Assembly (NCBI RefSeq): GCF_006385595.1
Contig: NZ_CP041046.1
Coordinates: forward strand, 3,286,001-3,350,000
From: Luteibacter pinisoli
Lineage (GTDB): Bacteria; Pseudomonadota; Gammaproteobacteria; Xanthomonadales; Rhodanobacteraceae
Direction of reading: 5' to 3'
DNA length: 64,000 bases
A model generated the notes under the pieces. It searched no databases. It was not told the origin of the DNA and saw only the letters and a list, made by a program, of their open reading frames with translations. Each line of letters starts with the position of its first letter. The stretch's first letter is position 1. This document shows positions 8,682 to 19,644 of the stretch, in pieces. Both the position numbers and the translations under genes were made by a program.

Positions 8682-11078
8682 ATGCTGCACGCTCCGTTCC
8701 GTCGCCTTGCCCTCCCCGCCATGATCGCCGCCAGCCTCGGCATGCCTGTCGCAAGCGCGCAGGAGACGCCCCCCGATGCCCAGGGCAAGCCACCTACCCA
8801 GCTCGAACAGGTGGTCGTCACCGGTACGCGCTCGGTCAACCGCAGCCAGGAAAGCTCGCTTTCGCCCATCGACATCGTGACCGCGAAAGATCTCCAGACG
8901 GCGGGCGACACCCAGCTGGGCGCCGTGCTATCGCGCCTCGTGCCATCGCTGAACTTCCCCCGCGCGCCCGGGAACGATGGCTCAGGCATCGTGCGTCCCG
9001 CCGCCCTGCGCGGCCTGTCGCCCGATCAGACCCTGGTGCTCGTCAACGGCAAGCGCTGGCACACCAGCGCGCTGTTGAACCTGCAGGGCGCCCTCGGCCG
9101 CGGCTCGGCGCCAGCCGACCTCAATTCGATTCCCATCTCCGCGATTGATCACATCGAAGTGCTGCGCGATGGTGCGTCGGCGCAATACGGCTCCGACGCC
9201 ATCGCGGGCGTGATCAACATCGTGCTCAAGGGGGCGGCGAAGCCGGGCAGCAATGAAGCGTCGATCACCGCCGGCCGATACAGCGCCGGCGACGGCAAGC
9301 AATGGCAGGGCGAGGCCAGCCTCGGCGTACCGCTCGGCGGTGACAAGGGCTGGGCGCGCCTGAGCGTGGTGCAGGGGCATGCGGATGCGACGAACCGTGG
9401 CGGCCTCGACTACCGTGACCCGACCTCGCCGGTGTACGGCCAGCGCACGCAGCGCATTGGTGAGCCGGATATCAGCACGCACCAGGCCCTGCTGAATGTG
9501 CAGTACGCGCTGGCAGCGCATGCCGATTTCTATGCCTTTGGCAGCACGAGCAGCCGCGAAGGCACGTCGCCCGCCCTGTTCCGCGCCTACAACAGCACGC
9601 GCAACGTGCCGTCGATTTATCCCGAAGGCTTTCTCCCGCTCAACGATGTGCGGTCGATCGACAGCGCCCTGGTGGCCGGTGTGCGCGGCACGACGACCAG
9701 CGGATGGCGTTGGGACATCAGCGGCAACTACGGCCGCGACCACGTCAGCATCGACCCGATCCACACGTTGAACGTCGACCTGGGCGCCGCCAGCCCCACC
9801 CGCTTCAATGCGGGAAGGCTGGTGTCCACGCAAAAGGCGTTCGACGTCGACATCGCGAAGGACCTGTCGGTCGGCTGGCTGCAGAATCCGGTGACGCTGG
9901 CGTTCGGGGTCGAGTACCTCTATCAGCGCTACGGGATCGAAGCGGGTGATCCGGCGTCGTACTTCGGGACGGGATCGCAGGGCTTTCCCGGCTTCACGCC
10001 GGGCGACTCGGGTTACCACTCGCGCCACGATGTCGCCGAATACATCAGCCTCGAGAACCAGATCACCGACAAGCTGAGCGGCTCGCTCGCGGTGCGCCAT
10101 GAGGACTATACGGACTTCGGCAACACGACCTCCGGCACCCTGTCAGGCCGGTACGACTTCACCGATACCTTCGCCCTGCGCGGCACGGCAGGCACCGGCT
10201 TCCGCGCACCGTCACTGGCGCAGCAGTTCTACACCACGACCTCCACGAACGTCATTGGAGGCATCCCGACGCAGATCCGCAATTTCTCCGTGAGCGATCC
10301 GGTAGCGCGTGCGCTGGGCGCGGAACCGCTGAAGGCCGAGAAGTCGCACAACTACACCCTCGGCGCGACCTACCTGCCCGGCGACTGGACGTTTTCGCTC
10401 GACGTCTACCAGATCACCATCGGCGATCGCGTCGTGCCGTCAGAGAACCTGGTGGGCGATGATGTGCGCGCGTACCTGACCAGCCAGGGCTACGCGAACA
10501 TCCAGGGTGGCAGCTACTTCACCAATGCGCTTAAGACACGCACGCGCGGCGTCGACTTCAGCAGCGGCTATCGGCTTAACCTCGGCGACGCCGGGCTGCT
10601 GCAGTTCACCGCGGCGTACAACCGCAACCACACGACCATCCTTTCCGTGGCGCCAAACCCTCCGGCACTCGCCCAGAACGGCCTTGAACTCGTGCGCGTG
10701 GGCCACATTGCCCAGGGCTACATCACCAATGGCGCGCCGCGCGACAAGATCGCCCTCGGCACGGACTACACATGGGGCAACTGGAGCGCACACGGCACGC
10801 TGACCCGCTACGGCACGTTCCTGCAGAACCAGGATCCCGTAAGCAACCCTGGCTACGACCAGTGGTTCCCCGCGCGCTGGCTGCTCGACCTCTCCACCAG
10901 CTACGCCGTCGATGGATGGACGTTCACCGCGGGCGTCGACAACCTCACCAACGTGTACCCGCAGAAGTACAAGGCCGGCAGCGATGGGGCGGTGGGTGGC
11001 ACGTGGCCATATCCGGACTATTCGCCGTTTGGGTATAGCGGGCGGTATCTGTATACGCGGGTCGCTTATCGGTGGTAA
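8682..11078 (+). CDS. TonB-dependent outer-membrane receptor
   Basis: Energy-coupled outer-membrane transporter of 798 residues. A signal peptide ends near residue 26 (VASA-QE). The plug domain follows, with QVVVTGTRS near its start, and then IEVLRDGASAQYGSDAIAGVINI. The beta-barrel ends in an aromatic residue (RVAYRW), as outer-membrane barrels do. The long loops and plug resemble receptors for organic substrates rather than classic siderophore receptors, but no substrate can be assigned. The upstream cysteine-rich leader hints at control by cysteine or sulfur supply, so a sulfur-containing substrate is a reasonable guess. No TonB, ExbB or inner-membrane partner is adjacent. Confidence 0.93.
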   Translation: MLHAPFRRLALPAMIAASLGMPVASAQETPPDAQGKPPTQLEQVVVTGTRSVNRSQESSLSPIDIVTAKDLQTAGDTQLGAVLSRLVPSLNFPRAPGNDGSGIVRPAALRGLSPDQTLVLVNGKRWHTSALLNLQGALGRGSAPADLNSIPISAIDHIEVLRDGASAQYGSDAIAGVINIVLKGAAKPGSNEASITAGRYSAGDGKQWQGEASLGVPLGGDKGWARLSVVQGHADATNRGGLDYRDPTSPVYGQRTQRIGEPDISTHQALLNVQYALAAHADFYAFGSTSSREGTSPALFRAYNSTRNVPSIYPEGFLPLNDVRSIDSALVAGVRGTTTSGWRWDISGNYGRDHVSIDPIHTLNVDLGAASPTRFNAGRLVSTQKAFDVDIAKDLSVGWLQNPVTLAFGVEYLYQRYGIEAGDPASYFGTGSQGFPGFTPGDSGYHSRHDVAEYISLENQITDKLSGSLAVRHEDYTDFGNTTSGTLSGRYDFTDTFALRGTAGTGFRAPSLAQQFYTTTSTNVIGGIPTQIRNFSVSDPVARALGAEPLKAEKSHNYTLGATYLPGDWTFSLDVYQITIGDRVVPSENLVGDDVRAYLTSQGYANIQGGSYFTNALKTRTRGVDFSSGYRLNLGDAGLLQFTAAYNRNHTTILSVAPNPPALAQNGLELVRVGHIAQGYITNGAPRDKIALGTDYTWGNWSAHGTLTRYGTFLQNQDPVSNPGYDQWFPARWLLDLSTSYAVDGWTFTAGVDNLTNVYPQKYKAGSDGAVGGTWPYPDYSPFGYSGRYLYTRVAYRW

Positions 11079-11192
11079 TTGGACGCCTCCCACCCTTCCG
11101 ACTTGAGTACATTCGCACCCCTTAGCGCATCTCACAAAAGCGCGTGGGCGATGCCTACGTTCGATCGAGTAACACGCCTGCATAGCTAAGAA

Positions 11193-11231
11193 GGCGCTTC
11201 AAAGACGATGGCATTCCGTCTTCGAGGCGCC
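11193..11231. repeat. Near-perfect 15-bp inverted repeat between receptor and toxin genes
   Basis: GGCGCTTCAAAGACG (11193-11207) matches the reverse complement of 11217-11231 at 13 of 15 positions with a 9-base spacer. No U-run follows on either strand. It could be a U-less terminator of the receptor gene or an operator for the toxin-antitoxin pair. The rest of 11079-11304 shows nothing else recognisable. Confidence 0.5.
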
Positions 11232-11304
11232 CGCTCATGCTTGGAACAACTCGTTGTGGTTTGCTTCGCGACCGCGTGTATGTCTACATGTGTCGCTGCA
11301 TACC

Positions 11305-11595
11305 GTGACGGGTCCGCGTTTCGAGTGGGACGATGAGAAAGCCCGGAAGAACCTGTCCAAGCACGGAATCACGTTCACGAGTGCAGCCGAGGTGTTCAAA
11401 GATGCCTGGGTGTTAGAGGAACCTGATGATCGCGACTACAGCGAGCATCGTCACATCGCCATCGGGGTTGCGAACCGACAAACGCTGTTTGTTGTGTTTA
11501 CACCTCGCGGCGAGTCCATCCGCCTGATCTCAGCCCGAAAGGCTGCTCGACATGAATTCACCAGATACTGGAATAACCGTCTATTACACGCTTGA
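11305..11595 (+). CDS. brnT: BrnT-family type II toxin (DUF497)
   Basis: A small RNase-like toxin of about 96 residues. It matches the family pattern: FEWDDEKARKNLSKHGITF near the N-terminus, a central acidic stretch with EHRHIAIGV, and the C-terminal RLISARKAARHEFTRYW. The start is uncertain. GTG 11305 gives the usual length just before the conserved FEW; an in-frame TTG at 11254 would add 17 residues without family similarity. The gene overlaps the next by 44 bases, the toxin-first order typical of brnTA. In the family the toxin cleaves RNA or inhibits translation and is neutralised by its antitoxin. Confidence 0.82.
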   Translation: MTGPRFEWDDEKARKNLSKHGITFTSAAEVFKDAWVLEEPDDRDYSEHRHIAIGVANRQTLFVVFTPRGESIRLISARKAARHEFTRYWNNRLLHA

Positions 11596-11851
11596 TCTCG
11601 ATGCGCCGATAAGCGAAGAGGCCATCGCGGAGCTCAATGCCCTCGACGACCGCCCCATCGACTTTAGCGATGAGCCAGAACGGATCTCCGATGAAACATG
11701 GTACCGGCCAACGTGGGCGATTGAGCGCGCGAGGCAGCTCGTAGCTTCCGGTCGCGGTGACCCGGCTATTGAGCGAATGCTCTGCGCGTTTGACGAGGGC
11801 ATCCCTTTACTGGGACGCACGTTGCTTGCGCCGTCGAACAACGCGCCCTAA
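11552..11851 (+). CDS. Putative antitoxin partner of BrnT, not a recognisable BrnA
   Basis: A 99-residue protein beginning inside the toxin gene (44-base overlap), the arrangement expected of a cognate antitoxin. A central segment DDRPIDFSDEPERISDETWYRP recalls the acidic linker of BrnA (the D-D-P-x-x-S-D-E pattern). However, I see no ribbon-helix-helix DNA-binding domain at the C-terminus, where the sequence instead reads WAIERARQLVASGRGD and then a hydrophobic tail. It may be a divergent antitoxin without operator binding, or a different small protein. Confidence in coding is moderate to good; confidence in the antitoxin role rests on position. Confidence 0.65.
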   Translation: MNSPDTGITVYYTLDLDAPISEEAIAELNALDDRPIDFSDEPERISDETWYRPTWAIERARQLVASGRGDPAIERMLCAFDEGIPLLGRTLLAPSNNAP

Positions 11852-11900
11852 GCCTCACTTTGCACAAAGGCGTCGATCAATCTTCCCGATCCCCAGGCGC

Positions 11901-11929
11901 AAAAAAGCCCCAGCTTCCGCCGGGGCTTT
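11901..11929 (-). terminator. Terminator of the acyl-CoA dehydrogenase gene
   Basis: AAAGCCCC and GGGGCTTT form an 8-bp stem around a 10-base loop. On the minus strand the stem is followed by a T run (the A run 11901-11906), which suits the gene ending at 11954. A weaker T run exists on the plus side, so it may also stop the toxin-antitoxin transcript. Confidence 0.85.
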
Positions 11930-11953
11930 CCGTCGTCGCAGCAGCGGGCTCGG

Positions 11954-13114
11954 TTAGCGCAACCCCGTCTCGGCGCGCGCAATCACCATGCGCTGGATCT
12001 CGCTCGTGCCCTCATAGATCTCGGTGATCTTGGCATCGCGGAAGTAACGCTCCAGCGGCATTTCCTTCGAGTAACCCATGCCACCGTGGATCTGCACGGC
12101 CTGGTGGGTGATCCACATGGCGGATTCGGAGGCAACGAGCTTGGCCATCGACGCTTCGGTGCCGAAACGGCCGCCGGTCCTTTCGACCTGGCCCTTCGTC
12201 CATGCGGCGCGCAGGGTCAGCAGCAGGGCCGAGTCCAGCTTGCACTTCATGTCGGCGATCTTGGACTGCGTCATCTGGAAGGTGCCGATCGGGGTACCGA
12301 AGGCCTTGCGGTCACGCGACCACTGCAGCGTGGCCTCGTACGCCGCGCGGGCGACGCCCACGGCCTGCGAGGCGATGCCGATGCGGCCAGCGTCCAGCAC
12401 GCCCATGGCGATACCGAAGCCCTTGCCTTCCGCACCGAGGAGGTCTTCCTTCGGGCACACGTAGTCGTGGAATTCGATCTCGCAGGTGGCCGAGGCGCGG
12501 ATGCCCAGCTTCGGCTCGGTCTTGCCGGCGAGGAAGCCGGGGCGCTTGGTGTCGATGATGAAGGCCGAGACGCCCTTGGCACCGATCCCCGGCGTGGTCA
12601 CGGCGAACAGCACGATGTAGCGCGCCACCGGGCCGGAGGTGATCCAGCTCTTCTTGCCGTTGATGACCCAGTCGCCGTCGGCATTCTTGATGGCGCGGGT
12701 GTGCATGTTAGAGGCGTCCGAACCCGACTGCGGCTCGGTAAGCGCGTAGGCGCCAATGGCCTCGCCCGAGGCGATGGCGCGGACGTACTTCTGCTTCTGC
12801 TCTTCGGTGCCGCTCTTGAGGATACCGTTGCAGAACAGGGAGTTATTCACCGACATGATCGTGGAGGTGGCGACATCGGCCGCGGCGATCTCGACCATGG
12901 CCAGCACGTAGGCCACCGGGTCCATGCCCGCGCCACCGTACTCTTCCGGTACCTCGATACCCATCAGGCCCAGCTGGCCCATCTCCTGGATGTTCTCGAG
13001 CGGAAACTCGCCCTTCGCATCGAACTCGGCGGCCACGGGCGCGATGCGCTTCTGGGCAAAGTCACGGGCGATGGACTGGATCGACAGCTGGTCGTCGGTA
13101 AAGCGGAAATCCAT
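11954..13114 (-). CDS. Acyl-CoA dehydrogenase
   Basis: FAD-dependent enzyme of 386 residues, the normal size, that introduces the alpha-beta double bond into acyl-CoA and passes electrons to ETF. Conserved family segments are seen: AYALTEPQSGSDASNM in the FAD and substrate region, WITSGPVARY, and GGMGYSKEMPLERYFRDAKI. The catalytic glutamate is in ITEIYEGTSEIQRMVIA near residue 367, the position used by short- and medium-chain enzymes. Overall it most resembles short-chain or butyryl-CoA dehydrogenases; chain length is not proven. It stands alone and is divergent from the methionine operon. Confidence 0.94.
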   Translation of the reverse strand: MDFRFTDDQLSIQSIARDFAQKRIAPVAAEFDAKGEFPLENIQEMGQLGLMGIEVPEEYGGAGMDPVAYVLAMVEIAAADVATSTIMSVNNSLFCNGILKSGTEEQKQKYVRAIASGEAIGAYALTEPQSGSDASNMHTRAIKNADGDWVINGKKSWITSGPVARYIVLFAVTTPGIGAKGVSAFIIDTKRPGFLAGKTEPKLGIRASATCEIEFHDYVCPKEDLLGAEGKGFGIAMGVLDAGRIGIASQAVGVARAAYEATLQWSRDRKAFGTPIGTFQMTQSKIADMKCKLDSALLLTLRAAWTKGQVERTGGRFGTEASMAKLVASESAMWITHQAVQIHGGMGYSKEMPLERYFRDAKITEIYEGTSEIQRMVIARAETGLR

Positions 13115-13232
13115 GGGTCATACCTCGGGCCGACAGGCGGCTCGGCTAGTCTTTGGGGAGGGAAAGCAATCTCCCCATTCTAACGGTCGTTCGAGGCTTT
13201 GCCGCCCTGCACCGCAACATGCGCCCTTGACC

Positions 13233-13284
13233 TTGGGGCCGTTGGGCCGCATCCTTAGTATCTCTGTATCGCGATATAAGGATG
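13233..13284 (+). promoter_or_regulatory. Promoter and palindromic operator of the methionine operon
   Basis: TTGGGG (13233-13238) and TAGTAT (13256-13261) are spaced 17 bases and make a plausible promoter. Across it, CATCCTTA (13250-13257) and TAAGGATG (13277-13284) are perfect inverted arms, extended inward by TATC/GATA. Nested within is a perfect 10-bp palindrome TATCGCGATA (13267-13276). The right arm also supplies the AAGGA ribosome-binding site of the regulator, so binding would block both transcription and translation. Confidence 0.6.
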
Positions 13285-13288
13285 TGGG

Positions 13289-14215
13289 ATGGATCTGTCG
13301 ACCGCCTCGACCGTGTTGCGGCTGTTGGCCGACCCCACGCGCGTCCGCCTGCTCGCCCTGCTCGACCGTGAGGAACTGACCGTGGCCGAGCTGGCCGCCG
13401 TCCTCCACCTGGCACAGCCACGCGTGTCCACGCATCTGGCCAAGCTCAAGGAGGCCGAGCTAGTCCGCGACCGCCGCGCCGGCGTCTCGGCTTATTACCG
13501 GGCCAATGCCGAAGCCGATCCCACGCTGGTGGCGCTGGTGGCCACGCTGCGCGACACCCTGAGCGACGCCCTGCTCCGCGAGGATTTCGAGCGCCTGCCC
13601 GCCGTGCTCGCCCAGCGTGCCAGCACCGAAGGCTGGGCCGACACCGTGGCCGGCGACATGGAGCGCCATTACTCGCCCGGACGCACCTGGGAAACCCTCG
13701 CGCGCTCGCTGCTCCAGCTGCTGGAGACCGGTGACGTGCTGGATATCGCCTCGGGCGACGGTGTCACCGCCGAGCTGCTCGCACCCCACGCGCGGTCCAT
13801 CCTCTGCATCGACAGCTCCGAGCGCGTGGTGGAAGCCGCCCGCCAGCGCGTATCCACCTTCCGCAACGTGGAAGTCCGCCAGGGTGACATGCACCGCCTG
13901 GACCTGGGCGAGCGCCGCTTCGACCTTGTCCTGATGATGCACGCCCTCACCTACGCGGAACATCCCGCGGAAGTGTTCAACCAGGTCGCCAGCGTGCTCA
14001 AGCCAGGCGGCCGCGTCCTCGCGGTCACCCTGGGCCAGCACGACCATCGCGCCGTCGTCGAGCCGTTCGACCACCGCAACCTCGGCTTCAGCTGCGACAG
14101 CCTCACGGCGATGGCGCGTGGTGCCGGCCTGGACGTGGTCAGCTGCGACCGCCTGAGCCGCGAGCGGCGCGCCCCGCATTTCGAAGTCATCAGCCTGCTC
14201 GCCCGCAAGGCCTGA
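13289..14215 (+). CDS. ArsR-family regulator fused to a SAM-dependent methyltransferase domain
   Basis: 308 residues in two parts. Residues about 1-90 are an ArsR winged helix (LTVAELAAVLHLAQPRVSTHLAKLKEAELV). Residues about 130-300 are a class I methyltransferase fold with motif I DIASGDGVTAELL, an acidic residue in CIDSSERV, and LKPGGRVLAVTLGQ. The Cys pair that binds metal in helix 3 of classic ArsR sensors is absent, so metal sensing is unlikely. Given the SAM-binding fold and the two methionine synthase genes 11 bases downstream, a sensor of SAM or S-adenosylhomocysteine controlling methionine synthesis is likely. Whether the domain still methylates anything is unknown. Confidence 0.9.
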   Translation: MDLSTASTVLRLLADPTRVRLLALLDREELTVAELAAVLHLAQPRVSTHLAKLKEAELVRDRRAGVSAYYRANAEADPTLVALVATLRDTLSDALLREDFERLPAVLAQRASTEGWADTVAGDMERHYSPGRTWETLARSLLQLLETGDVLDIASGDGVTAELLAPHARSILCIDSSERVVEAARQRVSTFRNVEVRQGDMHRLDLGERRFDLVLMMHALTYAEHPAEVFNQVASVLKPGGRVLAVTLGQHDHRAVVEPFDHRNLGFSCDSLTAMARGAGLDVVSCDRLSRERRAPHFEVISLLARKA

Positions 14216-14226
14216 GGAGACACACC

Positions 14227-15305
14227 ATGAGCAACCTTCCCTGGCTTCACCCCGAGCGCGTAGCCCTCATCCAGAAGGGCCTCGCCAAGCGGATCATGAT
14301 CCTCGACGGCGGCATGGGCACCATGCTGCAGAACCATAAGCTGGATGAGAGCGGCTACCGCGGCGAGCGCTTTGCCGGTGGCAACGACAGCACGCACGAC
14401 CACGGCCACGATCATCCCGGCGAATGCGACCTGAAGGGCAATAACGACCTGCTGCTGATCTCCCAGCCGGAGATCATCCAGGGCGTGCACCAGGCATACC
14501 TCGAGGCCGGTGCCGACTTCATCGAAACCAACACGTTCAACGCCACGCGCGTCAGCCAGGCCGACTACCACCTCGAACACCTGGTGCCGGAGCTGAATCG
14601 CGAAGGCGCCCGCCTCGCCCGTGAAGTCTGCGATGCGATGACGCTGAAGACCCCGGAAAAGCCGCGTTTCGTCATCGGCGTGCTCGGCCCCACCAGCCGC
14701 ACGGCATCGATCTCGCCCGACGTGAACGACCCGGGCTTTCGCAACATCAGTTTCGAAGAGCTCAAGGCCAACTACGTTGAAGCCGCCCGCGCCCTGATCG
14801 AAGGTGGCGCGGACACCATCATGGTCGAGACCATCTTTGACACGCTCAACGCCAAGGCGGCGCTGTTCGCCCTGTCCGAGCTGTTCGACGAACTGGGCGC
14901 ACGCGTGCCGGTGATGATCTCCGGCACCATCACCGATCGTTCCGGCCGCACGCTGTCGGGACAGACGGCCGAAGCCTTCTTCTACTCGGTCGAACATATC
15001 CAGCCGCTGTCCGTCGGCCTGAACTGCGCCCTGGGCGCGGAAGACCTGCGCCCGCACGTGGCCATGCTCGCCCGCATCGCCAATGCCGCCGTCAGCACGC
15101 ATCCCAATGCCGGCCTGCCGAACGCGTTTGGCGAATACGACGAGAGCCCCGAGAGCATGGCCGCGACGATTCGCGATTTCGCGGCCGACGGCCTGATCAA
15201 CATCGTCGGCGGCTGTTGTGGCACCACGCCCGCGCACATTGCCGCCATCGCCGCGGCCGTGGCCCCCTACGCGCCGCGCGCCCCCAAGAGCACCGCCGAA
15301 GCCGC

Positions 15306-15309
<4 letters not shown>
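14227..15309 (+). CDS. metH: Methionine synthase, homocysteine-binding subunit (split MetH, N-terminal part)
   Basis: 360 residues equal to the homocysteine S-methyltransferase barrel of cobalamin-dependent MetH. It binds zinc-activated homocysteine; the zinc cysteines are in GLNCALG and the C-terminal GGCCGTTPAH. The N-terminal ILDGGMGTMLQ is typical. Compared with the classic enzyme there is an insertion around residues 53-67, His-rich (THDHGHDHPGEC), directly before the conserved CDLKGNNDLL. The stop overlaps the start of the second subunit (ATGA), so the two halves should be made together. Splitting MetH after this domain is common in this order of bacteria and is not a frameshift here. 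Confidence 0.95.
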
Positions 15310-18005
<2,696 letters not shown>

Positions 18006-18012
18006 CCCGGTC

Positions 18013-18345
18013 TCAGGTCTCTTCGGGACCGCCGGGCTTCACGGTCTCGTTGTGGTCCCGGTTCTTCAGGTGGGCGAACACGTTGTAGAACGACACCAGC
18101 ATCGGGAAGGCCGTCTGGATGATGCCCACCGAGTCGTTCTTGCCCCAGATGAAGTAAGCGAGGGTCAGGATGCTGCCGGACACCGACAGGTACCAGAACG
18201 ACATCGGCACGGTCACCCGCTTGTTCTTCTTCGTGGCGTAGAACTGGACGAACCAGCGCGCCGTGAAGAGCAAGGTGCCCAGCAGGCCGATGATCTTCCA
18301 TGGCGTCAGGGTGATCAGGTGGAGCTCGGTAAGGGCTTCGTGCAT
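18013..18345 (-). CDS. LAB_N-domain membrane protein
   Basis: A 110-residue inner-membrane protein matching the short domain also found at the N-terminus of some lipid-A-disaccharide synthases (conserved TPWKIIGLLGTLLFTARWFVQ, then MSFWYLSVSGSILTLAYFI). Three hydrophobic segments are visible at about 15-33, 48-68 and 76-92, with a charged C-terminal tail. Stand-alone copies are common in proteobacteria, often near glycan-lipid modification genes, but no such gene is adjacent here. Function unproven. It converges on metH with an eight-base gap. Confidence 0.85.
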   Translation of the reverse strand: MHEALTELHLITLTPWKIIGLLGTLLFTARWFVQFYATKKNKRVTVPMSFWYLSVSGSILTLAYFIWGKNDSVGIIQTAFPMLVSFYNVFAHLKNRDHNETVKPGGPEET

Positions 18346-18417
18346 GGCGGGGTCCTTGGCGTGCGTCCGCCGATTCTAAGGCGTACCGCGTTGCGGGTGC
18401 CTTACGGGAAGGCAAGG

Positions 18418-18448
18418 AAAAAAAAACCCGGCGCATGGCCGGGTTTTT
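18418..18448 (-). terminator. Terminator downstream of tRNA-Val
   Basis: AAAAACCCGGC and GCCGGGTTTTT form an 11-bp stem with loop GCATG. The A run 18418-18426 gives a U-run on the minus strand, 13 bases after the tRNA 3' end. Confidence 0.9.
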
Positions 18449-18460
18449 AAAAGCATTCGA

Positions 18461-18535
18461 TGGTGGGCGGTACAAGGATCGAACTTGTGACTCCTGCCGT
18501 GTGAAGGCAGTGCTCTACCGCTGAGCTAACCGCCC
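18461..18535 (-). tRNA. tRNA-Val (anticodon CAC)
   Basis: A 75-base cloverleaf with encoded CCA. Acceptor GGGCGGT pairs with ACCGCCC. The D arm is TAGCTCAGCGGTAGAGC. The anticodon stem CTGCC/GGCAG encloses loop TTCACAC, giving CAC. The T arm contains GTTCGATCC. Confidence 0.97.
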
Positions 18536-18604
18536 ATCGAGCCGTGCATTCTAAGGACCCTCCCGCCCTCAGTCAACAACCCCCCGCAGGCTGCCCGCCT
18601 GAGG

Positions 18605-19204
18605 CTAGGTCGCCGGCTTGCATTTGGCGGTGGCGGTCGAGCTGTCCGTGGCCGTAGCCAATGCCGACGCGCCCGCACGGCCCCCTGCCTGAAGGGTGAT
18701 CAGCTGACCGGGGGACCGGGGCGAGCTTTTCCCCACGGTGTCTCCAGCGGCCTTGGCGCACAGCAGGAACGCCATGGCGCCCGACATGGACGAACCGCGG
18801 CCGTCGAACGATACGATGGACATGCCCGTAGGCGCCTGGATCGACACATTGGGCAGGTCCGTTTCAGCCCTCAGCACCTCGCCCTTGGCCGAATCATAGG
18901 CTGTGTTCGACGCCTTGGCCGTGTACACCAGCCAGCCTGTATTGAACACATTACCCGACGCACACGAGGGCGACGTGGTCGTCGCATTGGTGGAGGGGCA
19001 GATGGATACGATGACAGAACGGGTCACGGCCGTTGAGCGGGCGAACCGAAACGTTCCGATCAGCTCGTTCGTCTGTGCCGTGACGTTGCCGCGACGAATG
19101 AAATCACTCATCACCGGTGCAGCGATCGCGGCGAGGATCGCCAGGACGCCTACGGTGACCATGAGCTCGATCAGGGTAAAGCCACGTGCAGTTCTCATGG
19201 GCAT
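18605..19204 (-). CDS. fimU: Type IV pilus minor pseudopilin, GspH/FimT family (FimU-like)
   Basis: A 199-residue minor pilin that primes or caps type IV pilus assembly in the envelope. The prepilin leader MPMRTARG is cut before FTLIELMVTVGVLAILAAIAAP, giving the hydrophobic assembly helix with Glu5. A globular domain with GspH-type features (RSTAVTRSVIVSICPS, SFDGRGS) follows. It is the last gene of the minor-pilin operon; the start ATG overlaps the upstream stop by one base (TGATG), with GGAGG nine bases before it. FimU placed at the end rather than the beginning of the operon is a small departure from the Pseudomonas order. Confidence 0.88.
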   Translation of the reverse strand: MPMRTARGFTLIELMVTVGVLAILAAIAAPVMSDFIRRGNVTAQTNELIGTFRFARSTAVTRSVIVSICPSTNATTTSPSCASGNVFNTGWLVYTAKASNTAYDSAKGEVLRAETDLPNVSIQAPTGMSIVSFDGRGSSMSGAMAFLLCAKAAGDTVGKSSPRSPGQLITLQAGGRAGASALATATDSSTATAKCKPAT

Positions 19205-19644
19205 CAGTTTGCACCTCCGCTGCAGTAGGCAGTGACGTCGTCCTGCGCTGACCGGCGCGCACGTTCTACCTGCTCCGCCGATAACCGCTTCGCGTTCGCC
19301 GGGTCCGAACTATCAACCAACATGCCACCCGAGCCGACGATGGCGAGGTTGTGCTTCGCCGCGTCGCAATTGCGTGCCTTGGCTGCGACATCCGCTGCCG
19401 CCAGCGCGCCCGTTGCCGCATTCGACGCATGCGTGGCCGGATCGGCCGGCGGCGCCGCCGGCCGAGATACGCCCTGCCCCGTCTTGACGCTGACGGCCTC
19501 TGCCTTGCTGCCAGCAGGAGGCGCATCGCCGTAGTGGGTCGCACCACTCGCATCCTTCCAGCGATAGTACGTAGCGGACTGCGCGTGAGCGCCCATGGAA
19601 AGGGCGGCGAGCACGAAGCAGGCAAACAGGCGCGTGGTCATCAT
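19204..19644 (-). CDS. DUF4124 domain protein within the pilin operon
   Basis: A 146-residue secreted protein. A signal peptide (MMTTRLFACFVLAALSMGAHA) is followed by the DUF4124 motif TYYRWKDASGATHYGDAPPAGSKA, then a low-complexity Ala/Pro linker and a helical tail with a Cys pair (RNCDAAKHN ... TAYCSGG). The domain is widespread as a small periplasmic module of unknown function. Here it is coupled on both sides by overlapping start and stop codons to pilE and fimU, which argues for a part in pilus biogenesis or priming-complex assembly. Confidence 0.85.
   Translation of the reverse strand: MMTTRLFACFVLAALSMGAHAQSATYYRWKDASGATHYGDAPPAGSKAEAVSVKTGQGVSRPAAPPADPATHASNAATGALAAADVAAKARNCDAAKHNLAIVGSGGMLVDSSDPANAKRLSAEQVERARRSAQDDVTAYCSGGAN

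Noticed and set aside
15216..15305. A 30-residue upstream extension of the second MetH subunit
   Set aside because: Arg-rich, unlike MetH, and lies within the first subunit gene; ATG 15306 overlaps that gene's stop.
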